Origin: Halorubrum depositum
Lineage (GTDB): Archaea; Halobacteriota; Halobacteria; Halobacteriales; Haloferacaceae
Length of the DNA stretch: 64,000 nt
Direction: 5' to 3'
Assembly (NCBI RefSeq): GCF_007671725.1
Contig: NZ_VCNM01000001.1
Location: 372,001 to 436,000 of the forward strand
Every line of letters starts with the position of its first letter. Position 1 is the stretch's first letter. The notes below the pieces were generated by a model, which ran no database searches, had not been told where the DNA came from, and saw only the letters and a program-made list of their open reading frames with translations. A program made the position numbers and the translations under genes. Below, one piece after another: positions 8,306 through 17,364 of this stretch.

Positions 8306-9100
8306 ATGCCGAACCGACGTGCAGTCCTGAAATCTACCGCCGCGGGTGCCCTCGTCGCGGTCGCAGGGTGTGTCGACCGAATCGGAGAGAGCATCCCTGA
8401 CACCGAGGCGGGACCCGACCTGTTCCAGGCCGACGATACAACACCACAACCACTCGACGATACGGCAGTCGAGCAAGCCGGCGAGGTCGGCCGACAAGTT
8501 CGCGAGTCGGTCGTCTATCTGCAGACGGAACTCGGCCGCGGCGCCCTCGCCAGCGGGGCCGGGTTCGTGTATGGCGATGGCGATCACGTCATCACCAACG
8601 CCCACAACATCCAGGGGTCAGAGACGTTCGATCTCTGGACGTTAGATGGCGAGGCGTACGAGGCCGAGGTGGTCGACTACGTGGCGGATCGCCAGCCCGA
8701 CGTGGCGCTGGTGCGTGCCGATGGGCTCGACCTTGACCCGCTCGACAGTGGGTCAGCAGAGGATCTCGAAACCGGCCAGCCCCTGCTCCAAGTTGGCCAC
8801 CCATCGCTCATGGGCAACTGGGTGATAACTGCAGGTCCGATGGCCTCCTCGAGTCGGTTTCGGTCGGGGCTCCAGACACACGTCCCCGGGATGCAGGGCA
8901 ACAGCGGCTCGCCACTCGTGACCCTGGATGGGCAGGTCGTTGGCCTTACGTACGGTGCAACGTCTCCAGACCTGCGCGCCCCGGACGAACCACCGGCGGG
9001 GCCGCCATCCGATGCCGCCAACACTCGCCTCGTCGGACGGATGATGTCGCTACACGTGTCGATCGAGGCCGTCAACGAACAGTACACGGCGTGGACCTGA
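8306..9100 (+). CDS. Secreted trypsin-like serine protease lipoprotein (S1C/HtrA-like, no PDZ)
   Basis: The ATG at 8306 gives a Tat-type lipoprotein signal: NRRAVLKS, a hydrophobic stretch and the lipobox VAGC with Cys22. The catalytic triad can be read as His100 (ITNAHN), Asp132 (RQPDVALV) and Ser200 (QGNSGSP), in the order of chymotrypsin-fold proteases. With 264 residues there is no room for a PDZ domain after the protease fold. An upstream in-frame start at 8198 would bury the signal peptide and is rejected. It lies within the decayed islet. The likely role is extracellular or membrane-anchored proteolysis; the substrate is unknown. Confidence 0.88.
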   Translation: MPNRRAVLKSTAAGALVAVAGCVDRIGESIPDTEAGPDLFQADDTTPQPLDDTAVEQAGEVGRQVRESVVYLQTELGRGALASGAGFVYGDGDHVITNAHNIQGSETFDLWTLDGEAYEAEVVDYVADRQPDVALVRADGLDLDPLDSGSAEDLETGQPLLQVGHPSLMGNWVITAGPMASSSRFRSGLQTHVPGMQGNSGSPLVTLDGQVVGLTYGATSPDLRAPDEPPAGPPSDAANTRLVGRMMSLHVSIEAVNEQYTAWT

Positions 9101-9648
9101 CGAATCGCCTAGCGCTCTCACCGTCTGTGCTCCGATGCACTGCAGCGGCGGTTCTCGAGCCGGACGATCTTCGAGTTCGATCCTTCGGCGGGCGCCGTCG
9201 GCTGGGTCGGCAGCACCTTCCCACGATCGGTCGCAGTGCAGACGTGTTCTCAAGAATTAACCAACACATCCCAAACCCCCCAATCGTTGTTGGTTAAGAT
9301 ATGCACCGATAAGCTGGCTCAACCGATCGCCATCCAGCATCACATACCACTAAACCCGAGCGTTTGCAGGGCGCACCCACCAGAAGCTGGATTGGTCCGA
9401 CGATGTGGTAGTCAGACAGGAACCGCTGGCGGCTGGAAAATCGGTGTGGTCTGGGGCTCGGCCCATGTATACCGACTACACCACCGGGTCTCGCAGGTCG
9501 CTACTGACAGCGGCTGAGGAATTCCCCGAGGCTTTGCTGTACACAGGGCGCGAGTCGGTCACGAGCGGGTGATCAGAAACGAGACGTTCGGGCCGGTCGA
9601 TACAGAGGAGGTATTGGTCGGCGAGGAAGCGTCCCGTTCTCGTTCTGG
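9101..9648. other. Gene-poor spacer with insertion-element end remnant
   Basis: No convincing gene was found in this 548-bp stretch. The short open frames across it have no recognisable motifs. The only identifiable structure is the element-end-like sequence at 9530-9566, a near copy of 7779-7808. The segment is probably decayed accessory DNA. Confidence 0.5.
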
Positions 9649-9804
9649 TTAGTCCAAGGGGACGAAATCGGTGTTTCCGCACTGGTTGCACGTCCCTTCA
9701 GTTCCGACTGGGTGCCAGCCGTCGTCTATCTCGTGTAGCGGATACGTTTCCCCGCAGTTCGAGCATTGTCCCAGTTTTGGCGGTGCACCGCCTGGGGAAC
9801 CCAT
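9649..9804 (-). CDS. 51-residue double zinc-finger microprotein
   Basis: The minus-strand ORF reads MGSPGGAPPKLGQCSNCGE and ends TCNQCGNTDFVPLD, with a clean stop at 9649-9651. Two CxxCG knuckles (Cys14/Cys17 and Cys39/Cys42 approximately) are separated by about 22 residues, the layout of one zinc ribbon. An AT-rich TATA-like region lies 30-45 bp upstream of the ATG. Haloarchaea express many such small CPxCG-type zinc proteins, some involved in stress, motility or biofilm phenotypes. The start at 9804 is the only ATG compatible with this frame. The function is unknown. Confidence 0.7.
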   Translation of the reverse strand: MGSPGGAPPKLGQCSNCGETYPLHEIDDGWHPVGTEGTCNQCGNTDFVPLD

Positions 9805-10110
9805 ACTGTTGTTGTGATTATCTTCGATACGATATCAAATATTTTCCGTTCAATATGCCACACAGAAATACCGAGATCTGAACGAGTGGCATACCGTGAC
9901 CGCGTTCTGAACTTATCCTCTGCATCTCGCACGCAGTTTGTCTCAGTTCTTAAGCATTTCAACAGAGCCAGTCAGTTATAAATAACCGATCAAACTGAAC
10001 GCGACAGCATCTCCGACGCCGGTCTCGCCACCACCCGAGTCTTCACCTTCGTATACCACGTCCTGACGCGCAAGCGAACGGTTTTTGCGTCGACCGACGG
10101 GAGGAGACGT
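9805..10110. promoter_or_regulatory. Divergent spacer: promoters of the zinc-finger gene and trpS, right end of islet
   Basis: This 306-bp AT-rich spacer contains the right 12-bp inverted repeat of the islet (9958-9969) and TATA-like stretches at about 9835-9850 on the minus strand. No ORF with recognisable features was seen. Confidence 0.35.
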
Positions 10111-11784
10111 ATGGACGAGGACACCCCCGAGGAGACGGGGCCGTCGGCGGCGGGCGGTCCCCGCGACGAGACCCCGGGATCGCCCCGCACCGACGGCGGG
10201 ACGGAGCGCGCGGACGGACCGAGCGAGGACGTCGCGCTCGACCCGTGGGGGTCGGCGTCGGTCGGCGACTACGCGGACTTATTCGAGAAGTTCGGTATCG
10301 AGGCGTTCGACGACGTGGCCGACGACGTGGCCGACCCGCACTACCTGATGCGCCGCGGCGTCATCTTCGGGCACCGCGAGTACGACGCCGTCGCCGAGGC
10401 GATGGCGAACGACGAGCCGTTCGCCGCGCTCTCGGGATTCATGCCCACGGGCGACCCGCACATCGGCCACAAGCTCGTCTTCGACGAGATCATCTGGCAC
10501 CAGGAGCAGGGCGGCGACGCGTTCGGCCTGATCGCCGACCTCGAGGCCCACTCCGCGCGGGGGATGTCGTGGGACGAGATCGACGAGCACGCGCGCAACT
10601 ACCTGCTCAGCCTCCTCGCGCTCGGCTTCGACGCCGAGGACGGCGAGCTGTACCGCCAGTCCGACAACCGGGCGGTCCAGGACCTCGGCTTCGAGCTGGG
10701 CTCGAAGGCGAACTTCTCGGAGTTCGAGGCGATCTACGGCTTCGACGGCGAGACCAACATCTCGCACATGCAGAGCGTGGTGACCCAGACCGCGGACATC
10801 CTCTACCCGCAGCTCGTCGACGAGCCGAAGCCGACCGTCATCCCGGTCGGCCCGGACCAGGACCCGCACGTCCGACTGACGCGGGACCTGGCGACCCGCG
10901 TGCGCTACTTCAAGGTGACCGAGGCGTTCGCGAGCTTCGAGCTCGACGACGCGGAGCGCCAGCTCGTCCGGGCCGCCTACGACGCGCTCGCCGCCGACGT
11001 CGAGGACGCCGAGACCGACGTGCGCTGCGAGGACGCCGCCGCGTGGCTCGACGACTACGAGCCGCCGGCGAGAGACCCCGCTGACGGCGACGAACCGACC
11101 GGTCCCGACCTCGCCGCGGCCAAGCCGACCGCCCTCGAGAAGCTCCGCGCGGGCGGCAAGGAGCCGCTCCGACCCCGCGTGCGCTTCTTCGACCGCAACG
11201 CCACCGACGAGGCGTTCGAGGCCCTGATCGAGGCGGTCGACGGCGAGAAGCGCGTCTTCGAGGGCCACGTCGACGCCTTCGACCTCACCCGCGGCGAGGC
11301 CGAGTCGCTGGCGCGCGAAGTCGAGATCGACCACGACGGGTTCGGCTTCCGGCAGCCCTCCTCGATCTACCACCGCTTCATGACCGGGCTCACCGGCGGG
11401 AAGATGTCCTCGTCGATCCCGGCGAGTCACATCTCCCTGCTCGACGACCCCGAGGACGGCTACGACAAGGTGAAGGCGGCGACCACCGGCGGCCGGGACA
11501 CGGCGGAAAAGCAGCGCGAGCTCGGCGGCGAGGCCGACGAGTGCCCCGTCTACGAGCTGTACGCCTACCTGCTCGCGGGCGACGACGACGAGCTCACGAA
11601 GACGGTGTACTCCGAGTGCGTCAACGGCGAGCGCCTCTGCGGCGGCTGCAAGGAGCAGGCCGCGGAGCTCATGCGAGAGTTCCTCGCGGACCACCAAGAG
11701 AAGCGCGAGGAGGCCGAGGAGCTGCTCGACGACCTCGACATCGACCTGGATTCGGACCGGCGCGGGACCGGCGGCGAGCACTGA
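10111..11784 (+). CDS. trpS: Tryptophan--tRNA ligase
   Basis: The 557-residue class I aminoacyl-tRNA synthetase charges tRNA-Trp. The HIGH motif appears as DPHIGHK near residue 117, and the KMSKS loop as GGKMSSS near residue 431. The FMPTGDPHIGHK and VGPDQDPHVRLTRD signatures are those of the archaeal/eukaryotic TrpRS type. An acidic N-terminal extension of about 45 residues and an insertion around 310-350 are typical of halophilic versions. The C-terminus contains a CVNGERLCGGCKEQ cysteine cluster that may bind metal. It appears monocistronic. Confidence 0.96.
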   Translation: MDEDTPEETGPSAAGGPRDETPGSPRTDGGTERADGPSEDVALDPWGSASVGDYADLFEKFGIEAFDDVADDVADPHYLMRRGVIFGHREYDAVAEAMANDEPFAALSGFMPTGDPHIGHKLVFDEIIWHQEQGGDAFGLIADLEAHSARGMSWDEIDEHARNYLLSLLALGFDAEDGELYRQSDNRAVQDLGFELGSKANFSEFEAIYGFDGETNISHMQSVVTQTADILYPQLVDEPKPTVIPVGPDQDPHVRLTRDLATRVRYFKVTEAFASFELDDAERQLVRAAYDALAADVEDAETDVRCEDAAAWLDDYEPPARDPADGDEPTGPDLAAAKPTALEKLRAGGKEPLRPRVRFFDRNATDEAFEALIEAVDGEKRVFEGHVDAFDLTRGEAESLAREVEIDHDGFGFRQPSSIYHRFMTGLTGGKMSSSIPASHISLLDDPEDGYDKVKAATTGGRDTAEKQRELGGEADECPVYELYAYLLAGDDDELTKTVYSECVNGERLCGGCKEQAAELMREFLADHQEKREEAEELLDDLDIDLDSDRRGTGGEH

Positions 11785-11862
11785 CGAGCGTTAGTCGCCC
11801 CGGAGTGAGTCGTCCGCTCGTCCTCCGCGAAGCGAGAGGACCTCGTCCGCCGGTCGCGCCCT

Positions 11863-12213
11863 CTACAGCTCTCGCTTTACGTACGCCCCGATAAGCCCGC
11901 CAACGGCGCTGAGGGCCATCGTGTAGGCGAACACGAGCGCGATGACCACGAGTACCAGCACGCCGCTACCGATCACGACGCCGGGTTCCGGGGCGACCGG
12001 TATCACCAACAGGACCAGGAACAGGACCCCGAAAACGGGGAGCGACGCTATCGCCCCGGAGATCGCACCGACCCGGAGGCCGTCGATCGACTCGCCGCCC
12101 TCGAGGTACCCCGCGAGCGCGCCGCCGAGTATGGGCGAGATACCTGTGAACGAGAGCAGGATCGTCGCGACCGCGCCGATGAGCGCGTTGAGATAGGTGT
12201 TGTCGGTGTCCAT
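11863..12213 (-). CDS. Small integral membrane protein (DUF5518-like)
   Basis: A protein of about 116 residues from the ATG at 12213 (an upstream start at 12240 is possible). It has a glycine-rich, repeated hydrophobic architecture: ALIGAVATILLSFTGISPILGGALAGYLEGG, then two or three further membrane segments, ending GGLIGAYVKREL. The motif GGALAGYLEGG is characteristic of the haloarchaeal DUF5518 membrane proteins as I recall them. The function is unknown. It is convergent with trpS and diverges from the ATPase gene at 12341. Confidence 0.75.
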   Translation of the reverse strand: MDTDNTYLNALIGAVATILLSFTGISPILGGALAGYLEGGESIDGLRVGAISGAIASLPVFGVLFLVLLVIPVAPEPGVVIGSGVLVLVVIALVFAYTMALSAVGGLIGAYVKREL

Positions 12214-12340
12214 GCCCGACCTGTCGTCGGGCAGCATCATAAACGCGGAGGACGGGGCGGGGGTCGACCGTTCCCGGCCGCTTCCGTGAGCTGATTACTG
12301 GAGCCGATAGTTTATGAGGCGGGCGGTGCCTGTCACGTGT

Positions 12341-14332
12341 ATGGCCGAGCAGGAGACGATCCACGTCGCGGACGTCAGCGAGGGGATCGGCGGCGACGCG
12401 ACGGCGGATCCGGGCACCCCGGTCGAGCTCCCGGTGGTCGACGTGCTCACCGGCCGCTCGTTTATCACGGGAAAGAGCGGGTCCGGCAAGAGTAACACGG
12501 CCTCCGTCGTCATCGAGAACCTCCTCGACAACGGGTTCCCGGTGATGATCGTCGACACCGACGGGGAGTACTACGGCCTCAAAGAGGAGTACGAGATCCT
12601 CCACGCCGGCGCCGACGACGAGTGCGACATCGTCGTCTCCCCCGAACACGCCGAGAAGCTCGCCAATCTGGCCTTGGAGCAGAACGTCCCGATCATCCTC
12701 GACGTCTCCGGCTACTTAGAGGAGGAGACCGCGAACGAGCTCCTCCTGGAGGTCGTCAAGCAGCTGTTTGCGAAGGAGAAGCGCATGAAGAAGCCCTTCC
12801 TGCTCGTCGTCGAGGAGTGCCACGAGTACATCCCCGAGGGCGGCGGGATGGACGAGACGGGCAAGATGCTGATCAAGGTCGGCAAGCGCGGCCGGAAACA
12901 CGGGCTCGGCATCGTCGGGATCAGCCAGCGCCCGGCCGACGTCAAGAAGGATTTCATCACGCAGTGCGACTGGCTCTGCTGGCACCGGCTCACCTGGGAC
13001 AACGACACGAAGGTCGTCGGGCGCATCCTCGGCTCCAAGTACGCCAGCGCGGTCGAGGACCTCGGCGACGGCGAGGCGTTCCTGATGACCGACTGGGACG
13101 AGTCGATCCGCCGGATCCAGTTTCACCGCAAGGAGACGTTCGACGCGGGCGCGACCCCCGGGCTCGACGACTTCGAGCGCCCGGAGCTCAAGTCGGTCTC
13201 CAGCGACCTCGTCGGCGAGCTCCAGTCGATCTCCGACGAGGAGGAGCGACGAGAGTCCGAGATCGCCGACCTCCGCCAGGAGCTCGACAAGCGGGACCAG
13301 CGGATCGCCGAGCTCGAACGCGAGCTGGGGGAGGCGCGCGACCTGAGCAGCATGGCCGACCAGTTCGCCCAGGCGCTCCTCGGGAAGGCTGAGGCGCCCT
13401 ACCGCGAAGGCGGGGCGTCCGTGGCCGGGAACGGGCGATCCGCGCCCGACGGCGGGAGCGGTGGCACCGGGGGCGGTGCCGGCGAGAGCGACGGCGACGA
13501 CGACCAGTCCGTCCTCAAGTCGTACGACGAGGCGGTCGCGGCGACCGTGGACGGCGACGAGGCGGCGGACGCCGACACCGACACGGACGAGACCGCGGCG
13601 GACGCCGGCGACGCCGACGACGCTGACACGGCCGCCGCCGGCGACCCCGAGGCCGACGACGCGCCGCCCGACGACGTCGAGCCCGTGACGCGCGCGGACG
13701 TCGCCGAGAGCGCGCTCCGCTTCGACGACGCCGTCGAGCTCGGCACCCGAGAGGCCGTCATCGAGGAGCTCCGCGGCCGGATCGAGGCGCTCCCGGAGCT
13801 GTCGCGCGGGATGCTCCGCCACTACCGCCGCGAGGGCGTCAGCGACCCCGTCGCCGCCCACATCGACGCCGGCGGCGACGGCGACTCCGGGCACGCCTAC
13901 AGCCGCCATCGTCCGGTCCGGCGGGCGGGGCTGATCCGCCACGCCGGCCGCGGCCACTACGCCTACGCCGTCCCCGACCTGATCCGCGAGGCGTACGCCG
14001 ACCGGCTCGACGAGGAGAGCGTCCGCGAGATCGTCCGCGCCGTTGAGACCGCCTTCGTCCCGCCGGCCGAGCGGAGCTACCCCCCGGACGCGGACCCGAC
14101 CGAGGTCGACGTCGGCGTCGGCGACGACCCGGCGGAGACCGCTTCCGACGACGAGGGCGTATCGGCCCGCGAGGGGCTCGACGCCGGCGGCGACGTCGCC
14201 GACGACGACGGTGGTGCCGTCGACTCCGACGGCGACGATCGAGACGCCACGGGGAGCACGGACCGACGGACGAGCGCCCTGAGCGACGCCGCACGCCGCC
14301 TCGCGGAGCGCGGTCGCACCGCCGACGAGTGA
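12341..14332 (+). CDS. HerA/DUF87-type ATPase
   Basis: The 663-residue protein has a HerA/FtsK-like P-loop ATPase in its first half: Walker A GKSGSGKSNT near residues 44-53, Walker B LLVVEECHEY near 155, and a QRPADVKKDF sensor region. A coiled-coil segment follows (residues about 290-335). Next come a disordered acidic linker and a C-terminal domain of about 190 residues (TREAVIEELRGRIEALPELSRGMLRHYRREG). The start is taken at MAEQETIH, because the upstream start at 12314 lacks support. HerA-like ATPases act in DNA end processing or as DNA-translocating motors. No NurA partner is nearby, so the role is open. Confidence 0.85.
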   Translation: MAEQETIHVADVSEGIGGDATADPGTPVELPVVDVLTGRSFITGKSGSGKSNTASVVIENLLDNGFPVMIVDTDGEYYGLKEEYEILHAGADDECDIVVSPEHAEKLANLALEQNVPIILDVSGYLEEETANELLLEVVKQLFAKEKRMKKPFLLVVEECHEYIPEGGGMDETGKMLIKVGKRGRKHGLGIVGISQRPADVKKDFITQCDWLCWHRLTWDNDTKVVGRILGSKYASAVEDLGDGEAFLMTDWDESIRRIQFHRKETFDAGATPGLDDFERPELKSVSSDLVGELQSISDEEERRESEIADLRQELDKRDQRIAELERELGEARDLSSMADQFAQALLGKAEAPYREGGASVAGNGRSAPDGGSGGTGGGAGESDGDDDQSVLKSYDEAVAATVDGDEAADADTDTDETAADAGDADDADTAAAGDPEADDAPPDDVEPVTRADVAESALRFDDAVELGTREAVIEELRGRIEALPELSRGMLRHYRREGVSDPVAAHIDAGGDGDSGHAYSRHRPVRRAGLIRHAGRGHYAYAVPDLIREAYADRLDEESVREIVRAVETAFVPPAERSYPPDADPTEVDVGVGDDPAETASDDEGVSAREGLDAGGDVADDDGGAVDSDGDDRDATGSTDRRTSALSDAARRLAERGRTADE

Positions 14333-14336
14333 CCGG

Positions 14337-15284
14337 TCAGAACGGGACGGAGAGGTGCTCGCTCGGCACCGCGTTCCGCGCAGTCACCTGCGGGTCGACC
14401 ACCTGACTGACCTCCAGGCCGCCGACGAGACTGGAGAACAGGTACGCCTCCGTCCGGGAGAAGCCGTGCTCGTTCGCCAGCAGCCGCACGACGTCGCGGT
14501 TCGCGAGTTCGACCGCCGCCTCCATCGTCTCGGCGCTCGCGATCGCCTTGACCGCGTCGCCGGTGTCGACGAGGGGCCGGTCGAGCGGGACCTCGGGAGA
14601 TTCGATCACGGAGAGCGTCACGTCGATCTCGGTGGCGATCTCCGCGCCGGTCCCGCACATCTCGCCGTCGGCCATCGCGGCCTTCGAGTCGCCCATCGCG
14701 AGCATCGCGCCCTCCTGGAAGACGGGGAAGTACGCGGTCGTCCCCGTCGTCATGTCGGTCGTGTCGAGGTTGCCGCCGTGGTCGTCCGGCGTCAGCGTCG
14801 ACACCGGCTCCTCTGCGGTGGCGACCCCGATCGTCCCGATCACGGGATCGATCGAGACGTCGACCCCCTCGAACTCGATCCGGCCGCCGCCCGTGCCGTC
14901 GTTGCCCGCGGCGTCCACGTCGCCCGCGGCGTCGACCTCGGTGATCCGCGTCGCCGGGTGTTCGATGTCGGGATCGTCTTGCAGGAGCCCGAACCCGGGC
15001 GCCGTGAGGACTCGCCCGCGGTCCTCGGCGACGCGCACGTCCTCGATCTCGACCGTGAGCACGTCGCCGGGGCTCGCTCCCTCGACGGCGATCGGGCCGG
15101 TCGCGGCGTTCACCTCCTCCGGGATCGCGTCCAGCAGGTCGTCGTCGGTCCGGATCGCGCCGTTCAGGCTGTCGATCGTCTCGATCGTGAGCGACTCGCC
15201 GTCGGCCGCCTCGTAGACGGGGTCCATCTCCGGAGCGAACTCGTAAACGTGGCTGTCGCGGTGGGAGATCACTTCGCGTGACAT
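14337..15284 (-). CDS. Acetamidase/formamidase family protein
   Basis: The 315-residue protein starts at ATG 15284 (MSREVISHRDSHVYEF). The FmdA/AmdA family features are SPGDVLTVEIEDVRV, a glycine-rich DHGGNLDTTDM segment, the YFPVFQEGAMLAMGDSKAAMADGEMCGTGAEI core and the C-terminal EAYLFSSLVGGLEVSQVVDP. These enzymes hydrolyse formamide, acetamide or related amides to ammonia and acid with a metal-bound water. The family length of about 300-400 is respected. The gene ends 4 bp from the convergent ATPase gene. The exact substrate is not determinable. Confidence 0.92.
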   Translation of the reverse strand: MSREVISHRDSHVYEFAPEMDPVYEAADGESLTIETIDSLNGAIRTDDDLLDAIPEEVNAATGPIAVEGASPGDVLTVEIEDVRVAEDRGRVLTAPGFGLLQDDPDIEHPATRITEVDAAGDVDAAGNDGTGGGRIEFEGVDVSIDPVIGTIGVATAEEPVSTLTPDDHGGNLDTTDMTTGTTAYFPVFQEGAMLAMGDSKAAMADGEMCGTGAEIATEIDVTLSVIESPEVPLDRPLVDTGDAVKAIASAETMEAAVELANRDVVRLLANEHGFSRTEAYLFSSLVGGLEVSQVVDPQVTARNAVPSEHLSVPF

Positions 15285-15442
15285 GTCGGCCTCGACTCGG
15301 GGACGAGCGGACAAAAATCCCGGCGCGGACGCTCTCCGGGCGACGCGGCGGACGCGGTCCACTCGTCACTCTCGCATATGTAAACGGAAGATTCGTTTCG
15401 CGTTCGATCAACTTTACAAGTCAACATCCCCCACGAGAAGTA

Positions 15443-16915
15443 ATGACATCTTCTCGGGAGCTGTCCCGTGTGCTTCTCGTCGTGTGTCTCGTCGCTCTCG
15501 CGGGTTGCGCGGGCGCGTCCCTCGGTGACCCGACGACCACCGACGCGACGCCCACTGACCAGTCTTCCGATAACGGGTCGGACGTCCCGACGGCCAACGG
15601 CTCGCTCGAAGTCCACTACATCAACGTCGGCCAGTCAGTGAGCACGCTCGTCGTCGGACCGGACGGCGAGACGATGCTCGTCGACACGGGCCACTACAAC
15701 GACGACGGCGAGCACGTGCTCGACTACCTCCGACGACACGACGTCGAGCGGATCGACCGCCTCGTGACCTCGCACAACGACGCGGACCACATCGGCGGGA
15801 ACGCCGCGATCATCGACTACTACGAGACGGAGGCCGACGGGATCGGCGCCGTCTACGACCCGGGGATCGCGGCGAGCACGCGGACGTACGGAGAGTACCT
15901 CGACGCGGTCGAGGAGCACGACGTGACGCTGTACGAGACCCGCGAGGGCGACGCGATCCCCTTCGGCGAGGTCACGGTCGACGTGCTCGGTCCCCCGGAG
16001 CCGTACCTCGAGAACGAGGCCCGCAACGAGAACAGCGTCGTGCTCAAGCTCACCCACGGTGAGACGAGCTTCGTGCTGTCCGGCGACGCCGAGGACGACC
16101 AGGAGGCGTACCTCGTCGACGCGTACGGCGAGGAGCTCCGGGCGACCGTGCTGAAAGCCGGCCACCACGGGTCGAGCAGCTCCTCGAGCGGGGCGTTCGT
16201 CGACGCGGTCGACCCGAGAGTCGCGGTCGTCTCGAGCGCCTACGGCTCGCAGTACGGCCACCCGCACGAGGAGGTGCTCGAACGCTTCGCCGACCGTTCG
16301 ATCCCGACCTACTGGACGGCGACGCACGGCGACGTCGTCTTCGTCAGCGACGGCGCGAACGTCTCGGTGCGGACGCAGCGCGACGCGCCGACGGACCCGC
16401 TGTCGCTCCGCGACGGCGACCCGGTCGAGCCCGGAGCGGGCGGCGACGCGGTGGAACGGGCTCAGATAACCGGTGACGGAGCCGTCGCCGTCACCGACGG
16501 GGGCGACGGTTCAGACGGCGACGGTACGGACGGCACAGACGGCTCGGGCGGGAGCGACGACGAGACCGGCTCCGATTCGAACGGCACGCTCGCGGTCGCG
16601 GCGATCAACGCGGACGCCGCGGGCGACGACCGAGAGAACCTCAACGACGAGTACGTCGTCTTCGAGAACGCGGGGGCGGAGACGCTCGACCTGTCGGGGT
16701 GGACCGTCGAGGACGAGGCCGGGAAACGCTACGCGGTGCCGGACGGCGTGACGCTCGCCCCGGGCGAGACGCTGACGCTCAGGACGGGAAGTGGGACCGA
16801 CACCGACGACGACCTCTACTGGGGCGCCGGCTCGCCGGTCTGGAACAACGGCGGCGACACCGTGACCGTCGAAAACGCTACGGGGGACCGCGTCCTTGCG
16901 GAGTCGTACGAATGA
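15443..16915 (+). CDS. Secreted metallo-beta-lactamase-fold lipoprotein with C-terminal lamin-tail domain
   Basis: The 490-residue protein has a lipoprotein signal (LLVVCLVALAGC, lipid Cys near residue 22). A ComEC/Rec2-like metallo-beta-lactamase domain spans about 50-310, with the motif SHNDADHIGGN in place of HxHxDH, then a DTGHYND loop, LSGDAEDD and KAGHHGS. An acidic Asp/Gly linker follows, then a lamin-tail domain (about 385-490: NLNDEYVVFENAGAETLDLSGWTVEDE). Extracellular nucleic acid or phosphoester hydrolysis is a plausible role. The stop overlaps the next ATG as ATGA. Confidence 0.9.
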   Translation: MTSSRELSRVLLVVCLVALAGCAGASLGDPTTTDATPTDQSSDNGSDVPTANGSLEVHYINVGQSVSTLVVGPDGETMLVDTGHYNDDGEHVLDYLRRHDVERIDRLVTSHNDADHIGGNAAIIDYYETEADGIGAVYDPGIAASTRTYGEYLDAVEEHDVTLYETREGDAIPFGEVTVDVLGPPEPYLENEARNENSVVLKLTHGETSFVLSGDAEDDQEAYLVDAYGEELRATVLKAGHHGSSSSSSGAFVDAVDPRVAVVSSAYGSQYGHPHEEVLERFADRSIPTYWTATHGDVVFVSDGANVSVRTQRDAPTDPLSLRDGDPVEPGAGGDAVERAQITGDGAVAVTDGGDGSDGDGTDGTDGSGGSDDETGSDSNGTLAVAAINADAAGDDRENLNDEYVVFENAGAETLDLSGWTVEDEAGKRYAVPDGVTLAPGETLTLRTGSGTDTDDDLYWGAGSPVWNNGGDTVTVENATGDRVLAESYE

Positions 16916-17208
16916 CCCCACTGGACCTCTCCGACGGCGCGTACACGGCGGTCGTCGACTCGATCGAAGACGGGCTCGCGACGGTCTTCTTCGAGCGCGA
17001 CGACGACGAGGTCGGAAACGCCGTCGTCGACGCCGACCGACTCCCCGAGGCCGGGCGACACGCGGACGCGATCTTGGACGTCGAGATCGAGGACGGATCG
17101 ATCGCGACCGCCACGTACGATCCCGAACGCACCGAGACCCGTTCCGAAGCCGCGCAAGACCGGTTCGACCGGTTATCGAACCGACCGCCGAGCGACGATC
17201 GGGAGTAG
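16912..17208 (+). CDS. Small DUF3006-like protein coupled to the MBL lipoprotein
   Basis: The 98-residue acidic protein (MTPLDLSDGAYTAVVDSIEDGLATVFFERDDD) has a small beta-barrel pattern resembling DUF3006. That domain is often found next to or fused with secreted MBL/LTD proteins. It overlaps the upstream stop by 4 bp (ATGA), so it is translationally coupled and probably functionally linked. It has no signal peptide, so it acts in the cytoplasm or a different compartment from its partner. Confidence 0.8.
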   Translation: MTPLDLSDGAYTAVVDSIEDGLATVFFERDDDEVGNAVVDADRLPEAGRHADAILDVEIEDGSIATATYDPERTETRSEAAQDRFDRLSNRPPSDDRE

Positions 17209-17364
17209 GAGGTTGTTCGCGCGAGTCGCCGCCGCCGGCCGGGACGCGATGTTCCGCGACCGCGCCGCAGTTGCAGAGACGCTGTCGGGTGTCGCTCCAG
17301 CTTTCTCAGCCGCCCGCTGACGGTCTGGAAGTACACTTAATGAGTGTAAATGTGTATTGCTAAC

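Larger units (their letters stand above)
7736..9969. mobile_element. Decayed accessory islet bounded by 12-bp inverted repeats
   Basis: GGCTCTGTTGAA at 7736-7747 is matched exactly in inverse orientation at 9958-9969. The enclosed 2.2 kb is more AT-rich than its surroundings. It holds a broken hicB, a protease gene and a small zinc-finger gene. Inside, a 30-bp near-identical direct repeat (27 of 30 matches) occurs at 7779-7808 and 9537-9566 (core ACAGNGCGCGAGTCGGTCAC). A similar end in inverse orientation lies at 8235-8257. These look like insertion-sequence termini without a surviving transposase. No target-site duplication could be recognised, so the mobile origin is inference. Confidence 0.45.
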
